Positions 1-9,598 of a stretch of DNA of 57,543 nucleotides are shown here, piece by piece. The notes beneath the pieces were generated by a model that saw only the letters and a program-made list of their open reading frames with translations, had not been told where the DNA came from and did no database searches. The stretch covers positions 1 through 57,543 of the forward strand of contig CAMMSL010000017.1 in the NCBI GenBank assembly GCA_946499505.1, written 5' to 3'. Numbering within the stretch: the stretch's first letter is position 1; every line of letters starts with the position of its first letter. This DNA is from an uncultured Lachnoclostridium sp. Lineage in GTDB: Bacteria; Bacillota; Clostridia; Lachnospirales; Lachnospiraceae. Made by a program: the position numbers and the translations under genes.

Positions 1-384
1 TGCTGCACTCCTGTTTCTTCATCAAAATAATAATACAGTCCATCTATCTTCTGCACCCCCTTTACTATTGCCGCATCTGATCCGCAATAGTAATATGTGC
101 TTCCAAACGATAACCATCCTACTCGCAGTCCACCATCAGGCATTGTATAATACTCGCGGCCTTTTATCGTGTGCCATCCTGCTGTCCTTGCCTGCTGCAC
201 TCCTGTTTCTTCATCAAAATAATAATACAGTCCATCTATCTTCTGCAAACCTTTTACTATTGCCGCATCTGATCCGCAATAGTAATATGTGCTTCCAAAT
301 GATAACCACCCTACTCGTAATGTTCCATCCGGCATCGCATAATATTTTTCACCATCCACTTCTATCCAGGTACTCTTTCGGCAT
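1..384 (-). repeat. Tandem 192-bp repeat encoding 64-residue wall-binding units
   Basis: The sequence beginning at 1 recurs at 193 in the same reading frame. The first roughly 125 bases of the two units are nearly identical and the remainder has diverged. Each unit encodes a pair of aromatic wall-binding motifs of the GH25 protein. More copies may lie beyond the left edge. Confidence 0.8.
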
Positions 385-1583
385 ATACCGTCATCTCCAA
401 AATAGTATTTTTGCCCATTTATTGTTTTGAATCCGGTCTGCATAATACCATTTTGATAATAATACAGATTTCCATTTTCTTCATGCCAATAAGAATTTGA
501 ATATTTAAAATCAAAATTCAAATCAACATTACCGCTAATTCCCGGTACACTTCCAGTAGATGTACTTTGCCACATTGAATAATTGCCACTATATGTACAC
601 ACATAATTATATTGTGCCACCCATTTATCCCATCTTGAAAAGCGGCTGTCTGTCAAATAATTTGTAAACCAATTAGTGTTTGCATAGATTCCCACATCAT
701 ATCCTGCACCTGAAATGATATTACAGAAAGTCTCTGCAATGTCCCCCAGAGCTTTCGCACCCAAGCTGGCCTGATTGTAGCTTCCCCCTTCATTTTCCAG
801 ATCATAAAATACCGGATAACTCAGTTTATAGCCACTAATCAGCCGAAGAACATGTTCTGCCTCACTCTTCGCCGCTTCCGGCGTCATCGCATATGAATAT
901 AAATATACTCCAAAAGGGATTCCTAATCTTACACATTCTTTTACATTTCGTTCCCAATACAAATCATCCTGGCTGGTATAATTCTGACCATATCCACATC
1001 TGATAATGGCAAACTTTACATCAGAATCCTTCACCTTTTCCCAATCAATAACTCCATTATGCTCGCTAACATCAATACCTTTAGCAATCGCGCCCTCTAT
1101 TACCTGTCCACGATTATTTACATAATGACCATCTACAAAACTCCAGGCATCGCCGGAAAAAAGAGAAATTCCATTTTCAATCGGCGGTGTCCAAACACCC
1201 TCTGTATAACGCCAACTGTTCTCTTTCAGCTCTCCCTGATCAGTTATATCATCTTCGTTAGTATCGTCTGATAATGGCTCTTTATTTGACTCCTGTTGCT
1301 GGGGAGCAATTGCTTTATCTGTGTTTTCTTGTAACTCCTCCCCGTCTTCTGTCAGTTCCTCTTCATCTGTACTTCCATCTGTCTGCTCAGATGAAATCTC
1401 TTGATTTTCGTCTGGTTGAATCTCGCTGTCAGCTTCATTTGATTGTTCATCCTTATCTACAGTATCTTCCTGAAAATCTGAGTTGTTATCATTCTCCGCT
1501 GCAACAGAAGTGATATCACCCATCAGGCTATTTGAAAAAAATAAACATGCAGCCAGAAAAAATGCGACTAATCTCTTTTTCAT
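1..1583 (-). CDS. Secreted GH25 lysozyme with cell-wall-binding repeats (3' end outside window)
   Basis: A muramidase predicted to cut the glycan strand of peptidoglycan outside the cell. Translating the minus strand from an ATG at 1583 gives a lysine-rich signal peptide, an acidic Ser/Glu/Asp/Gln-rich linker and then a GH25 domain with the motifs GIDVSEHNG, CGYG and FYDLEN, which carry the family's catalytic acids. The C-terminal part consists of aromatic repeats of the choline-binding/CW-binding type (YYYFDEETG, GWLSFGSTYYY). The frame is open to position 1, so the C-terminus is missing. The start is chosen because GGGAGG, encoded in the last codons of the upstream polymerase, lies seven bases before the ATG. 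It is therefore the last gene of the polysaccharide operon seen here and may trim peptidoglycan where polymer is attached (inference). Confidence 0.9.
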   Translation of the reverse strand, partial: MKKRLVAFFLAACLFFSNSLMGDITSVAAENDNNSDFQEDTVDKDEQSNEADSEIQPDENQEISSEQTDGSTDEEELTEDGEELQENTDKAIAPQQQESNKEPLSDDTNEDDITDQGELKENSWRYTEGVWTPPIENGISLFSGDAWSFVDGHYVNNRGQVIEGAIAKGIDVSEHNGVIDWEKVKDSDVKFAIIRCGYGQNYTSQDDLYWERNVKECVRLGIPFGVYLYSYAMTPEAAKSEAEHVLRLISGYKLSYPVFYDLENEGGSYNQASLGAKALGDIAETFCNIISGAGYDVGIYANTNWFTNYLTDSRFSRWDKWVAQYNYVCTYSGNYSMWQSTSTGSVPGISGNVDLNFDFKYSNSYWHEENGNLYYYQNGIMQTGFKTINGQKYYFGDDGICRKSTWIEVDGEKYYAMPDGTLRVGWLSFGSTYYYCGSDAAIVKGLQKIDGLYYYFDEETGVQQARTAGWHTIKGREYYTMPDGGLRVGWLSFGSTYYYCGSDAAIVKGVQKIDGLYYYFDEETGVQ

Positions 1584-1586
1584 ATT

Positions 1587-3086
1587 TCATCCTCCCTTTT
1601 TTAATTCTAATATCTTTTTAGCCTTAGGAATAATTTTCCACTTATTAAAGATAAACGCCCCCAGATAACATCCTGCCACACAACACCAAAACTGTAAAGT
1701 AACAATAAATGTTAACCAGCTTGTAGCCTCTGCTCTAGGCATAAAAAATATATTCTGCAAACAAGCAAGTATTAAAGTGCTCAGCAATATTTTTCTTCCG
1801 AAAGAATACACCATGAGTATTAGAAGGCTTCCCAAAAGCAGGCTAAATACTATTACTCCAATCCAGCCGAAATCTGTCATAACCTCTAATAAATAACTCG
1901 AACCTCTTCCTCGTCCGGCTAAATAATCATCTTTCAAACTTAAATAAGACAAAGCATGCGATAAACTATTGCTATTTTTTGCATTAAAAACACTATTATA
2001 TGATGTTAAGGGCTGCGTATTAAATAATTTCTGACCTATTGTTCCACGGTATAAATAATCTATGATCCCTCCAAACGTATAATTGCACGGGCAGAGGATC
2101 TTTAAACCGAGCATATATCCATATCCAATACACAAAACATCAAAAGAAACTCCCTGTCCATAAAAAAAATCTAGTATAGAACTAAAAACATTACCAACTT
2201 TCACATCCAGTCCACTTCTGAATGAAGCATATACCGTAAAAAAAACAAGCAATACAGGAGTTCCAATAAATATCAATATCTTTTCACATTTACCAACCCA
2301 TCTTTTGCTATCACATAAATAATCTCGCAACAGAAAGTATACTAAACAGAAAAGAAGACTTAAAATAAAGGGGTTGCGTACGCCTATCAAAAGCGACGGA
2401 ATTGTAGAAAGCACATAAAGAATCAACGAAAGCATCGCGCTACGCTTAGAAGGCAAAGTAGCTAAAAAAATACACAGACTATATTTCATAAATGAAGCAA
2501 TAGTATGAATAATACCTGGCAGCTGACTCGTAAAATCAGTATAATAGCTCAAATAATTTCCAATCCCTATTACAAACAAAGGTTCTAACTGTTCAACCAA
2601 ATAAAAAAGCATGGTAATATAAAAAATAACTTGAGAAATAAAACGCAGTTCTGCTGTCATTCCTTCTAAATAGCTGTTATATATACGATTACTATTTTTC
2701 TTAACTAAATAAACAGTTAAAAGATTTCCCAAAAACAATGCCGTTTCCGTCACTATCAATAAAGATAAAGCAAACCAAACATTTTCTTCTGCCTGTGATG
2801 CATTATTCCACCAATCCATTCCGCTTAACCAGCCAATCATTGGTCTACTAATTAAAAATGTAAAGATTGAAATCTGCATAAAGAAAAAAACAAACTGTTC
2901 TCTAAAATGCTTAATACTATAGGTTAAATTTGCTAGAAATGCTACTGTAATTCCTGCTATTGCCAAATTAAAATCAGAACAAAAGTATGCAAGCATCCAA
3001 ATTACAATGCCAATCCCCAACATTCCACACTCCATATAAACTGTAGAAAATAACTTATTCTTCAAGAGATGTAATTTTATCATCAT
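1587..3086 (-). CDS. Wzy-type polysaccharide repeat-unit polymerase (copy 1)
   Basis: A polytopic membrane protein of about 499 residues with a dozen or so hydrophobic segments and a large extracellular loop containing NSLSHALSYL and GRGRGSSYL. Its organisation, including the RNPF motif after a membrane segment, resembles Wzy-like O-antigen polysaccharide polymerases that join lipid-linked repeat units on the outer face of the membrane. The open frame extends to 3155. The ATG at 3086 is preferred because GAGG sits eight bases upstream, which leaves about 32 bases of overlap with the upstream GT2 gene. Members of this family share little sequence, so the call rests on topology and context. A second Wzy-like gene lies at 5369-6760. 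Confidence 0.7.
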   Translation of the reverse strand: MMIKLHLLKNKLFSTVYMECGMLGIGIVIWMLAYFCSDFNLAIAGITVAFLANLTYSIKHFREQFVFFFMQISIFTFLISRPMIGWLSGMDWWNNASQAEENVWFALSLLIVTETALFLGNLLTVYLVKKNSNRIYNSYLEGMTAELRFISQVIFYITMLFYLVEQLEPLFVIGIGNYLSYYTDFTSQLPGIIHTIASFMKYSLCIFLATLPSKRSAMLSLILYVLSTIPSLLIGVRNPFILSLLFCLVYFLLRDYLCDSKRWVGKCEKILIFIGTPVLLVFFTVYASFRSGLDVKVGNVFSSILDFFYGQGVSFDVLCIGYGYMLGLKILCPCNYTFGGIIDYLYRGTIGQKLFNTQPLTSYNSVFNAKNSNSLSHALSYLSLKDDYLAGRGRGSSYLLEVMTDFGWIGVIVFSLLLGSLLILMVYSFGRKILLSTLILACLQNIFFMPRAEATSWLTFIVTLQFWCCVAGCYLGAFIFNKWKIIPKAKKILELKKGG

Positions 3087-4086
3087 TCTTTTTTCCTCGT
3101 TTTCTCCAAAACGGCATCTTAATAATCCCAACCAAAGTACCAAATCCATACGCAATATGCAGCGATGAAAAAATTACTGGTAATAAAAAATACTGCCAAT
3201 ATTTTTTTTGTCCTTTTATCGCAAGGATTGACATTAATAAATTAATCAATATATATACTGTGCCAAGAGTTACTATCGGAAATATAAAACCAAATGCCGC
3301 TAAAACTCCAGTTCCAATCAATGCTAGTACAAACAACAGCGGAACGAAATGATAAAACGAAAAACATCTAAAACAAATTCCTAAAGTCAAACCTATCCAA
3401 TAACCATTTCCATATTTCTGTTTTAACATCTCTCCCCAGGAATTACGTATATTCTGATATGATACAATTTCCGGATTATAGCAAATCCTATATCCCGCTT
3501 TTCGTATCCGATAATGCATCTCATTATCTTCTGTCCTCCCTAGCCTCTCATCAAACATGCCAGCCTTATCAAACACTTCTCTTCTATAAGCGCCATGAAA
3601 TATGGATTTAACATATGTTTTTCGATGACTTTTTCTGTATGGTGCTATACTGCTTCCAAACATAGAAGATTCAGCAAGCAAAAGTGTGTGTCTCCACGGC
3701 GTATCATCTTCCGCAATATTTGGTCTTGGTCCCCCTGAAACATCCTCTCCTCCAATAATACACTCTACATTTTTTGAAACAAAATCATTTGGTATCATAG
3801 TGTGAGCATCAATCCGCATTATTATATCGCCTGCGGATGCTTTAATAGCTACATTCCAACCGGCTGCCTGGATTTTTTTTTGATTATCCAACACACAGAC
3901 TCTTCGAAAATCTTTATTTTCTTCTGCAAACTTCTCCATTAATTCTCTTGTCTTGTCTGTAGACATAGCATTTACCAGAATTACTTCCATTTTTTCATGT
4001 GGATAATCCTGAGCTTTGATGTCTGAAAATAAAGATTTTATGGCTTTTTCTTCATTATAAGCAATAACACAAAAGGATACTAACAT
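3055..4086 (-). CDS. GT2 glycosyltransferase with C-terminal membrane segments (ExoA-like)
   Basis: A GT-A-fold transferase that adds a sugar from a nucleotide donor to the lipid-linked repeat unit at the inner membrane face. The N-terminus has the family nucleotide-binding pattern (VSFCVIAYNEE), followed by a metal-binding RIDAHT motif near residue 93 in place of the usual DxD. An acceptor-site region GRTEDNEMHYR follows. The last 100 residues hold several membrane helices, as in succinoglycan ExoA-type enzymes. GGGGA lies eight bases before the ATG. It overlaps the following polymerase gene and follows the flippase by 29 bases. The transferred sugar cannot be read from sequence. Confidence 0.85.
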   Translation of the reverse strand: MLVSFCVIAYNEEKAIKSLFSDIKAQDYPHEKMEVILVNAMSTDKTRELMEKFAEENKDFRRVCVLDNQKKIQAAGWNVAIKASAGDIIMRIDAHTMIPNDFVSKNVECIIGGEDVSGGPRPNIAEDDTPWRHTLLLAESSMFGSSIAPYRKSHRKTYVKSIFHGAYRREVFDKAGMFDERLGRTEDNEMHYRIRKAGYRICYNPEIVSYQNIRNSWGEMLKQKYGNGYWIGLTLGICFRCFSFYHFVPLLFVLALIGTGVLAAFGFIFPIVTLGTVYILINLLMSILAIKGQKKYWQYFLLPVIFSSLHIAYGFGTLVGIIKMPFWRKRGKKNDDKITSLEE

Positions 4087-4115
4087 TATTTTTCCCCATA
4101 TTAATAATAGCCAGG

Positions 4116-5384
4116 TTACAGACTATCTTCTAAACATTTTTTTCTAAAATAAACCCAGTATATTAAACCGGATATAATATAAACCCCGCCTGTTGCAATT
4201 CCTGCTCCCCAAATTCCCAACTGTGAAATAGCAATGTATGTTGCAATAAGATGAACTCCACAGGATCCTGCAGCCATAACCGCATTAAATTTGGCAATAC
4301 CGATAGCTGGAAGAAAATTCATAGGGATCATTCTAAAACCTGCATTAATTGCATTAACAAACCAGAAAACTGTAGATAATGCAGTTGCATCAGCATATCT
4401 GCTTCCATAAACAACATTTATAATCAAAGGGCTGAAAACAGCTCCAACTATAGAAATGACTACTATAATTAATGCAGTTATAATTCCAACTCGTTTTGAG
4501 AGTTTCCATACATCTTTCTTATTCTCAGTCCGAGCGACTATAGTAAAATAATATACTATTATTGATTGCGTAACAAAAGACAACTGACTTGGTATCATAA
4601 TTGCAATCTTATAGTTAGCAGTTATTGTTTCATTCCGAAGCAATTCATTAACTAATGTCATTTCATTAATTGGCATTATTAGCGAAAATAAATTTGACAT
4701 CGTTAAAGAGATTGACATAATCATGAAATCAGATATTTCTTTACGCGTCAATCTTTTTGCGGTCGTTTTCTTTAAGTATTTATTTATAACAGATAACACT
4801 GTCAATATAGCGCATATTATTGCACAATATCTGGCTATTGCAATACCGTTTATCCCTATCGCAATTACAAATAACACACTAAATATAAATACTCCTGCTG
4901 TTTGAATAACAGCCGCCTTAGCATATGCCTGATTTTCGCCATGGGCCCTCAAATAACTTAAAATTGTATTTATAACATTATTTAAGATAGGATAAAATAC
5001 TAATATATAAACTATATCTCTCGCTTCTGGAAATGGAATTATAGAAAAGGTGACATATGCAACAACTATCAACGATAGTACTGTTTCAAATAAAGTTCCA
5101 TACTTCATAGCAAAAACAAAGTAAGCTTTATCTTCTTCCTGGCTTTTAGCTGCTGCACAATACTTTAATATGGATGATGTCATCCCCAATCCTGCAAACG
5201 ATATTACATAATTATATAGATTATCAGCATATGTCAGGTAAGCATAATCATTTTTGTTGACCAAACGGACTATCACAATACTCGAAATAAAGGCAATCAT
5301 TTTAACTAGCGTATTTCCAACAAAAATATGAAAAAAGCCACCTCGGAGCAACTCCCTTAACTTACTCTTTAGAATCTGGACCAT
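4116..5384 (-). CDS. Wzx-type polysaccharide flippase (MOP superfamily)
   Basis: A 422-residue protein of about twelve hydrophobic segments with the polysaccharide-transporter layout: an early conserved helix (GNTLVKMIAFISSIVIVRLV), helices in pairs, and a glycine-rich final pair. In Wzx/Wzy-dependent pathways it flips undecaprenyl-diphosphate-linked repeat units to the outer face for polymerisation. The start overlaps the end of the upstream polymerase by 16 bases, with AAGG about eleven bases upstream, so translational coupling is likely. The lipid-linked substrate is inferred from the neighbouring transferases. Confidence 0.85.
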   Translation of the reverse strand: MVQILKSKLRELLRGGFFHIFVGNTLVKMIAFISSIVIVRLVNKNDYAYLTYADNLYNYVISFAGLGMTSSILKYCAAAKSQEEDKAYFVFAMKYGTLFETVLSLIVVAYVTFSIIPFPEARDIVYILVFYPILNNVINTILSYLRAHGENQAYAKAAVIQTAGVFIFSVLFVIAIGINGIAIARYCAIICAILTVLSVINKYLKKTTAKRLTRKEISDFMIMSISLTMSNLFSLIMPINEMTLVNELLRNETITANYKIAIMIPSQLSFVTQSIIVYYFTIVARTENKKDVWKLSKRVGIITALIIVVISIVGAVFSPLIINVVYGSRYADATALSTVFWFVNAINAGFRMIPMNFLPAIGIAKFNAVMAAGSCGVHLIATYIAISQLGIWGAGIATGGVYIISGLIYWVYFRKKCLEDSL

Positions 5385-6760
5385 TTCTGTATTCGACCTT
5401 TCAATTTCCTCTGCTGCGAATCAATTAAGTTTGCTATCCTTCCATTCTTTTCAAAACATATATATATACTAAATACTAAAGCCAAGGTGAAAATAATATC
5501 AAAACTATAGATAAAATCACAAAAACCGCCTTCTAGCATTAACCCTATTTTCGTAGTAAGTATTGCTAACAATGAAACAGTAGACGGTGTTTTTTTTAGG
5601 CGCAAAATAACATACATAAGTAAAGCTAAGATAAAAGCCACCCAGATAACAGAAAACACAACTCCACTACCACCCCAATTAGCATAAGCTTCTCCTGCAA
5701 AAAGTGTATTCATAACACCAGCCGATCCGTCATATACCTTTTCAGATCCATAAAAAGCCATTGTCAATTGGGAACTTCTCAAATACTCACTACTATCTTT
5801 CCCTAATAATTTTAAAATAGTAGGAGTAAAACTACGTCCGTTTAGAAAGCCGAATACATTTGGAAACAAATCAAAGCAGTATGCTAAGGTACCAACTTCT
5901 GTAAATAATGTTCTTCCCATGGGACCATTATAAATATCAAATATAGTTCCTGTAAACCCTTGCAGGAAATAGAAAACAACAATAATTCCCCCTAGTACAA
6001 AAGCCATACCTGCCATATATACAAATTTAATGCCACCTCTAAAATATATATATATGAGAATAAAAACGACAAAATAAAATACCAATGGTGACTTTTCAAA
6101 CTTATATGTCTTCACAATTACAGAGGCAATAAACAATACTATTGATAATATAGCCCATCTTTTTGTTCGCATAGCAACAAAATAAGAAAAGCTGATATAG
6201 GATAACAAAGGAATTAGCATAAGTACTAGTATATTACTGATATATGGATGAATAAAATATGAAGCATTTATTCTAGCTCTTTCAAGTGCAAAATTAAAAT
6301 CTGATGGTGAAAAAAACTGTTTTAATAGAGGAATATATCCTATATTAAATAAAAAACCAATCAATAAGAAAATACATATTACTGAAACAATAGCAAAACA
6401 GCCAAAGAAGAGGTCTTCTTTTCCTACTGTAATTCTTTTACTTAAATAAGCGGAATACTCCTTTTTTATATCTAATCTGAGAATTTTTTGAAAAAGCAAT
6501 ATCAATAAAGGGAGAAAAATCGCTATTAACCAAATCACAACTGCAGTTATAGAAGAACTTTTCTCTCTATTGAGAAGATAACTAAGTGTATAGTGTTCGT
6601 CCCATCCTAGCATAATTAAAGAAGCTCCTATAAAGGACTGTAGCATAAAAATATAGTATACGTATGAAATTATGTTTAATTTTCCTATGTTTAATGTCCC
6701 CGCCGCCTTTTTAAATAATATGGTGGATAAAACAAACACTATTATAATTAAGATAAGCAT
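5369..6760 (-). CDS. Oligosaccharide repeat-unit polymerase, Wzy-like (copy 2)
   Basis: A 463-residue polytopic membrane protein with long hydrophobic helices and a large outer loop containing FLNGRSFTPTILKLLG and a WGGSG motif, features seen in oligosaccharide repeat-unit polymerases. It would polymerise flipped repeat units outside the membrane. The ATG at 6760 is preferred over the adjacent TTG at 6763, with GGAG upstream. It lies between the LRR gene and the flippase. It shares topology but no obvious sequence with the polymerase at 1587-3086, so the two are probably not recent duplicates. Either one could be the main polymerase, the other a branching or second-polymer enzyme. Confidence 0.75.
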   Translation of the reverse strand: MLILIIIVFVLSTILFKKAAGTLNIGKLNIISYVYYIFMLQSFIGASLIMLGWDEHYTLSYLLNREKSSSITAVVIWLIAIFLPLLILLFQKILRLDIKKEYSAYLSKRITVGKEDLFFGCFAIVSVICIFLLIGFLFNIGYIPLLKQFFSPSDFNFALERARINASYFIHPYISNILVLMLIPLLSYISFSYFVAMRTKRWAILSIVLFIASVIVKTYKFEKSPLVFYFVVFILIYIYFRGGIKFVYMAGMAFVLGGIIVVFYFLQGFTGTIFDIYNGPMGRTLFTEVGTLAYCFDLFPNVFGFLNGRSFTPTILKLLGKDSSEYLRSSQLTMAFYGSEKVYDGSAGVMNTLFAGEAYANWGGSGVVFSVIWVAFILALLMYVILRLKKTPSTVSLLAILTTKIGLMLEGGFCDFIYSFDIIFTLALVFSIYICFEKNGRIANLIDSQQRKLKGRIQKWSRF

Positions 6761-6778
6761 CAAATACCGTCTCCGTAT

Positions 6779-7882
6779 TTATAAATTATATTGTTTTTCA
6801 AGTAAATACCGTTTTGTCTTTATGTCTCCATTTCTGAAATTTCCAATCATAAAATCTAATTGAGATCTGTCAAAATCATCATCAACGTAAATAGTATTAA
6901 ATTCTGAAAGTTCAGACAAGACACTAACATTTTCAATCTGGGTTCCTCTAATATCCAAATACTGCAATTTCTGACATTGTTCAATTCCCTTCAAAGATGT
7001 AAACTGATTATATGATATAATAAGTTTTTCTAGATTAGGGCAACTCTGAAGTACCTCAAGATTATCTAAATAATTATCATCAATATGGAGTTCTTGCAAC
7101 TGTTCCAAATCCCCCATATATCCCAGTTCTTGGAAAGAATTATCTCCCAGATCCAAAACTACAAGATTGTTCATTCTTTCTAAATGAGGAGTGACAGAAA
7201 TCTTATTATCTGGAGCATATAAATAAGATAAATTTGGTGCATTAGCTAACTCATCAATGTTGATTAATCTATTGCCTTCAACACTGATAGTATTTAGGCC
7301 ACTCATCTGCTCTATTCCCGAAGGTATTATACTGATATTATTCTGTTGGAGCATCAAAGTTTTTAGGTTACTCAATGAATACAATGGTGTAATATCTGTT
7401 ATATTGTTGTCTTCTAATAAGAGTTGTTCCAAATTATTGCATGTGGATAATGGTGTTAAATCCGACACATTATTTCCTGTAAGATCCAAGGTAGTCAGCT
7501 TATCAAGCTTACCTAATACACTAATATCACTAATATTACAATGCCTTATAGATAGAGATTTTAAATTTGAAAAATAAACGAGATCCGATATATTTTCTAA
7601 TTCATAATTATTCTCTATTATTAGACTTGAAACATCTTGTAACTCACTTAGTGTAAAATGCTCTTTCTTCAAAAGTACCTGAATTTCTTTTTCAAAAGAC
7701 ACATCCGAAAATTGAATATAACTGGTTGATTCTATTTCTCGAACCTTTACTGTGTAAATGCATGCTACTATAATTCCTACCATAAATAAGGTAATAAATA
7801 CTGGTAAGATTATAATTTTAAAAGGATGTTTAGTCTCATACCGTTTAACTCGTTCTGAAAATCCTTTAAAATCTATTTTCAT
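6779..7882 (-). CDS. Membrane-anchored leucine-rich-repeat protein of unknown function
   Basis: A 367-residue protein: a short basic cytoplasmic tail, one transmembrane helix at about residues 22-46, a spacer, then roughly ten internalin-type LRRs of about 22 residues (pattern LxxLxLxxNxIxDIxPL) from about residue 100 to 330. The single helix without a cleavage site predicts a type II protein with its LRR domain outside. The open frame begins at a TTG at 7900; ATG 7882 is preferred since AAGGAA lies eight bases upstream. It sits between the uronate aminotransferase and a polymerase, so it may bind or organise the polysaccharide or act as a surface adhesin. No enzymatic motif is visible. Confidence 0.8.
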   Translation of the reverse strand: MKIDFKGFSERVKRYETKHPFKIIILPVFITLFMVGIIVACIYTVKVREIESTSYIQFSDVSFEKEIQVLLKKEHFTLSELQDVSSLIIENNYELENISDLVYFSNLKSLSIRHCNISDISVLGKLDKLTTLDLTGNNVSDLTPLSTCNNLEQLLLEDNNITDITPLYSLSNLKTLMLQQNNISIIPSGIEQMSGLNTISVEGNRLINIDELANAPNLSYLYAPDNKISVTPHLERMNNLVVLDLGDNSFQELGYMGDLEQLQELHIDDNYLDNLEVLQSCPNLEKLIISYNQFTSLKGIEQCQKLQYLDIRGTQIENVSVLSELSEFNTIYVDDDFDRSQLDFMIGNFRNGDIKTKRYLLEKQYNL

Positions 7883-7896
7883 AATGTTAATTCCTT

Positions 7897-9033
7897 TCAA
7901 GGTGTCGACTTATTATTAACATCTTTAATGCATTGACAAACTTTCTCTATATCCTTTTCTTCCATATATGGATGTATAGGCAAAGAAAGTACTGTATCAC
8001 ATAAAGCTACAGTAACAGGGCATTCTTCATATATATTTAATCCAGAAAAAGCTAACTGTTTATGCATAGGCTTTGGATAATATATCATAGATGGGATATC
8101 TTCAGCCCTTAAAACTGATTGCAACTCATCTCTTGTTTTCTTATCTGGTAGTTGTATAGTATACTGAGCCCAACTAGAATAAAAACCTTCTTTCACAGTA
8201 GGCGTAGTTACTATTCCGTTTAACGATACATTGTACATATTCGCTACTCGATTTATTGCCGTTAATTCATAGTCTATTAATGCTTTAAATTTCACTTTCA
8301 ATACTGCAGCTTGTAATGTATCTAGTCTTGAATTCCAACCTATTCTTACATTGTCATACTTAAAATCGCCCTTACCGTGTATACGAATTGATCTCAGATA
8401 ATCTGCAGTATCATCGTCATTAGTAAAAACAGCTCCACCATCTCCATAACATCCTAACGGTTTTGCTGGAAAAAACGAAGTTGTTGCTGCATCACCAAAA
8501 CTACATGCTCTTCTTTCAGCTATCATTCCGCCAAACCCTTGGGCTCCATCTTCCAATAGTAACAAATCATATTTATCTGCTATTTTCCTTAAATTAGGAT
8601 AATCAGCAGGCTGTCCAAACAAATCTACTACAACAATTGCTTTTGGAATAAGCTTTCCTTCTTTTCGAACAGCTTCAATTGCTCTCTCTAAAGATTGCGC
8701 ATCTGCATTAAAAGTGTCTCTACAAACATCATAGAAAACAGGAGTGGCTCCTGCAAATGAAACAATTTCACCCGATGAAAAAAAAGTAAAATCTGGGACA
8801 AACACTGCATCGCCAGCTTTTATATTCCACGCCATCATCATCATCGATAAGGCATCTGTCCCATTCGCACAGGTAATGCAATGCTTCATTCCTGTGTAAT
8901 CTGCCAACTCTTTCTCTAACTCTTCTACCTGCTTGCCACTGATAAAATTACAGTCTGTTACAACTTCAAAAATGGCTTTATCAATATCTTTTTTCAGCGC
9001 TTGATATTGCGCTTTCAAATCACGAAACTGCAT
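7897..9033 (-). CDS. wbpE: WbpE-type 3-amino sugar aminotransferase (DegT/DnrJ family)
   Basis: A PLP-dependent aminotransferase of 378 residues. It contains the family motif TCANGTDAL near residue 60, the cofactor-contacting DLFGQPAD and EDGAQGFG segments and the Schiff-base lysine in FFPAKPLGCYGDGGA. In the WbpA-B-E-D pathway this enzyme aminates the 3-keto group of UDP-GlcNAc-3-ulosonic acid using glutamate. Assignment to that step rests on the immediately adjacent acetyltransferase, oxidoreductase and dehydrogenase genes. The start lies one base beyond the wbpD stop, with GAGG upstream. The sequence looks intact. Confidence 0.85.
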   Translation of the reverse strand: MQFRDLKAQYQALKKDIDKAIFEVVTDCNFISGKQVEELEKELADYTGMKHCITCANGTDALSMMMMAWNIKAGDAVFVPDFTFFSSGEIVSFAGATPVFYDVCRDTFNADAQSLERAIEAVRKEGKLIPKAIVVVDLFGQPADYPNLRKIADKYDLLLLEDGAQGFGGMIAERRACSFGDAATTSFFPAKPLGCYGDGGAVFTNDDDTADYLRSIRIHGKGDFKYDNVRIGWNSRLDTLQAAVLKVKFKALIDYELTAINRVANMYNVSLNGIVTTPTVKEGFYSSWAQYTIQLPDKKTRDELQSVLRAEDIPSMIYYPKPMHKQLAFSGLNIYEECPVTVALCDTVLSLPIHPYMEEKDIEKVCQCIKDVNNKSTP

Positions 9034-9034
9034 T

Positions 9035-9598
9035 TCACAACACCTCTACTCTTTTATCTGCCTGATTTTCGTATTTCCGACCACACCTAGGGCATACATC
9101 ATCATGCAGTACTTCACCGCATTCACACACCCAGCCAATCTGTCTTGCTGGAATTCCGGCCATCAAAGCATAATCAGGAACATCTTTTGTTACTACAGCA
9201 CCTGCTGCAATCATTGCCCATTTACCAATTGTATGCCCGCATACAATTGTAGCATTTGCTCCTACTGTAGCTCCCTCTTTTAAAACCGTCTTCTTATATC
9301 CGGCACTTCCTTTTGGATATTTAGCTCGCGGAGTCAAATCATTGGTAAAAACCATTGAAGGACCACAAAAAACGTAGTCCCCCAATTCAACGCCTTCATA
9401 TATTGATACATTATTCTGTACTTTTACGCCATTTCCAATCTTTACATTATTGGAAACATTGACATTCTGTCCGAAAGAACAGTTTTCACCGATCTGGGCA
9501 CCGCTCTGTATATGGCAAAAATGCCAGATTTTTGTTCCAGCTCCTATTTTCACGTTATCATCTACATAACTGCTCTCATGTACAAAATAGTTTTCCAT
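9035..9598 (-). CDS. wbpD: WbpD-type N-acetyltransferase with left-handed beta helix and zinc ribbon
   Basis: A trimeric hexapeptide-repeat acyltransferase of 187 residues. Isoleucine-rich hexapeptide turns ([22 protein letters not shown] and so on) fill most of the protein. It ends with a CxC...CxxC segment ([16 protein letters not shown]) that looks like a small zinc ribbon, an extension seen in some members. It would transfer acetyl from acetyl-CoA to the 3-amino group of the UDP-uronate made by the neighbouring enzymes. Its ATG overlaps the stop of wbpB in a TAATG arrangement, so the two are translationally coupled. Confidence 0.85.
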   Translation of the reverse strand: MENYFVHESSYVDDNVKIGAGTKIWHFCHIQSGAQIGENCSFGQNVNVSNNVKIGNGVKVQNNVSIYEGVELGDYVFCGPSMVFTNDLTPRAKYPKGSAGYKKTVLKEGATVGANATIVCGHTIGKWAMIAAGAVVTKDVPDYALMAGIPARQIGWVCECGEVLHDDVCPRCGRKYENQADKRVEVL

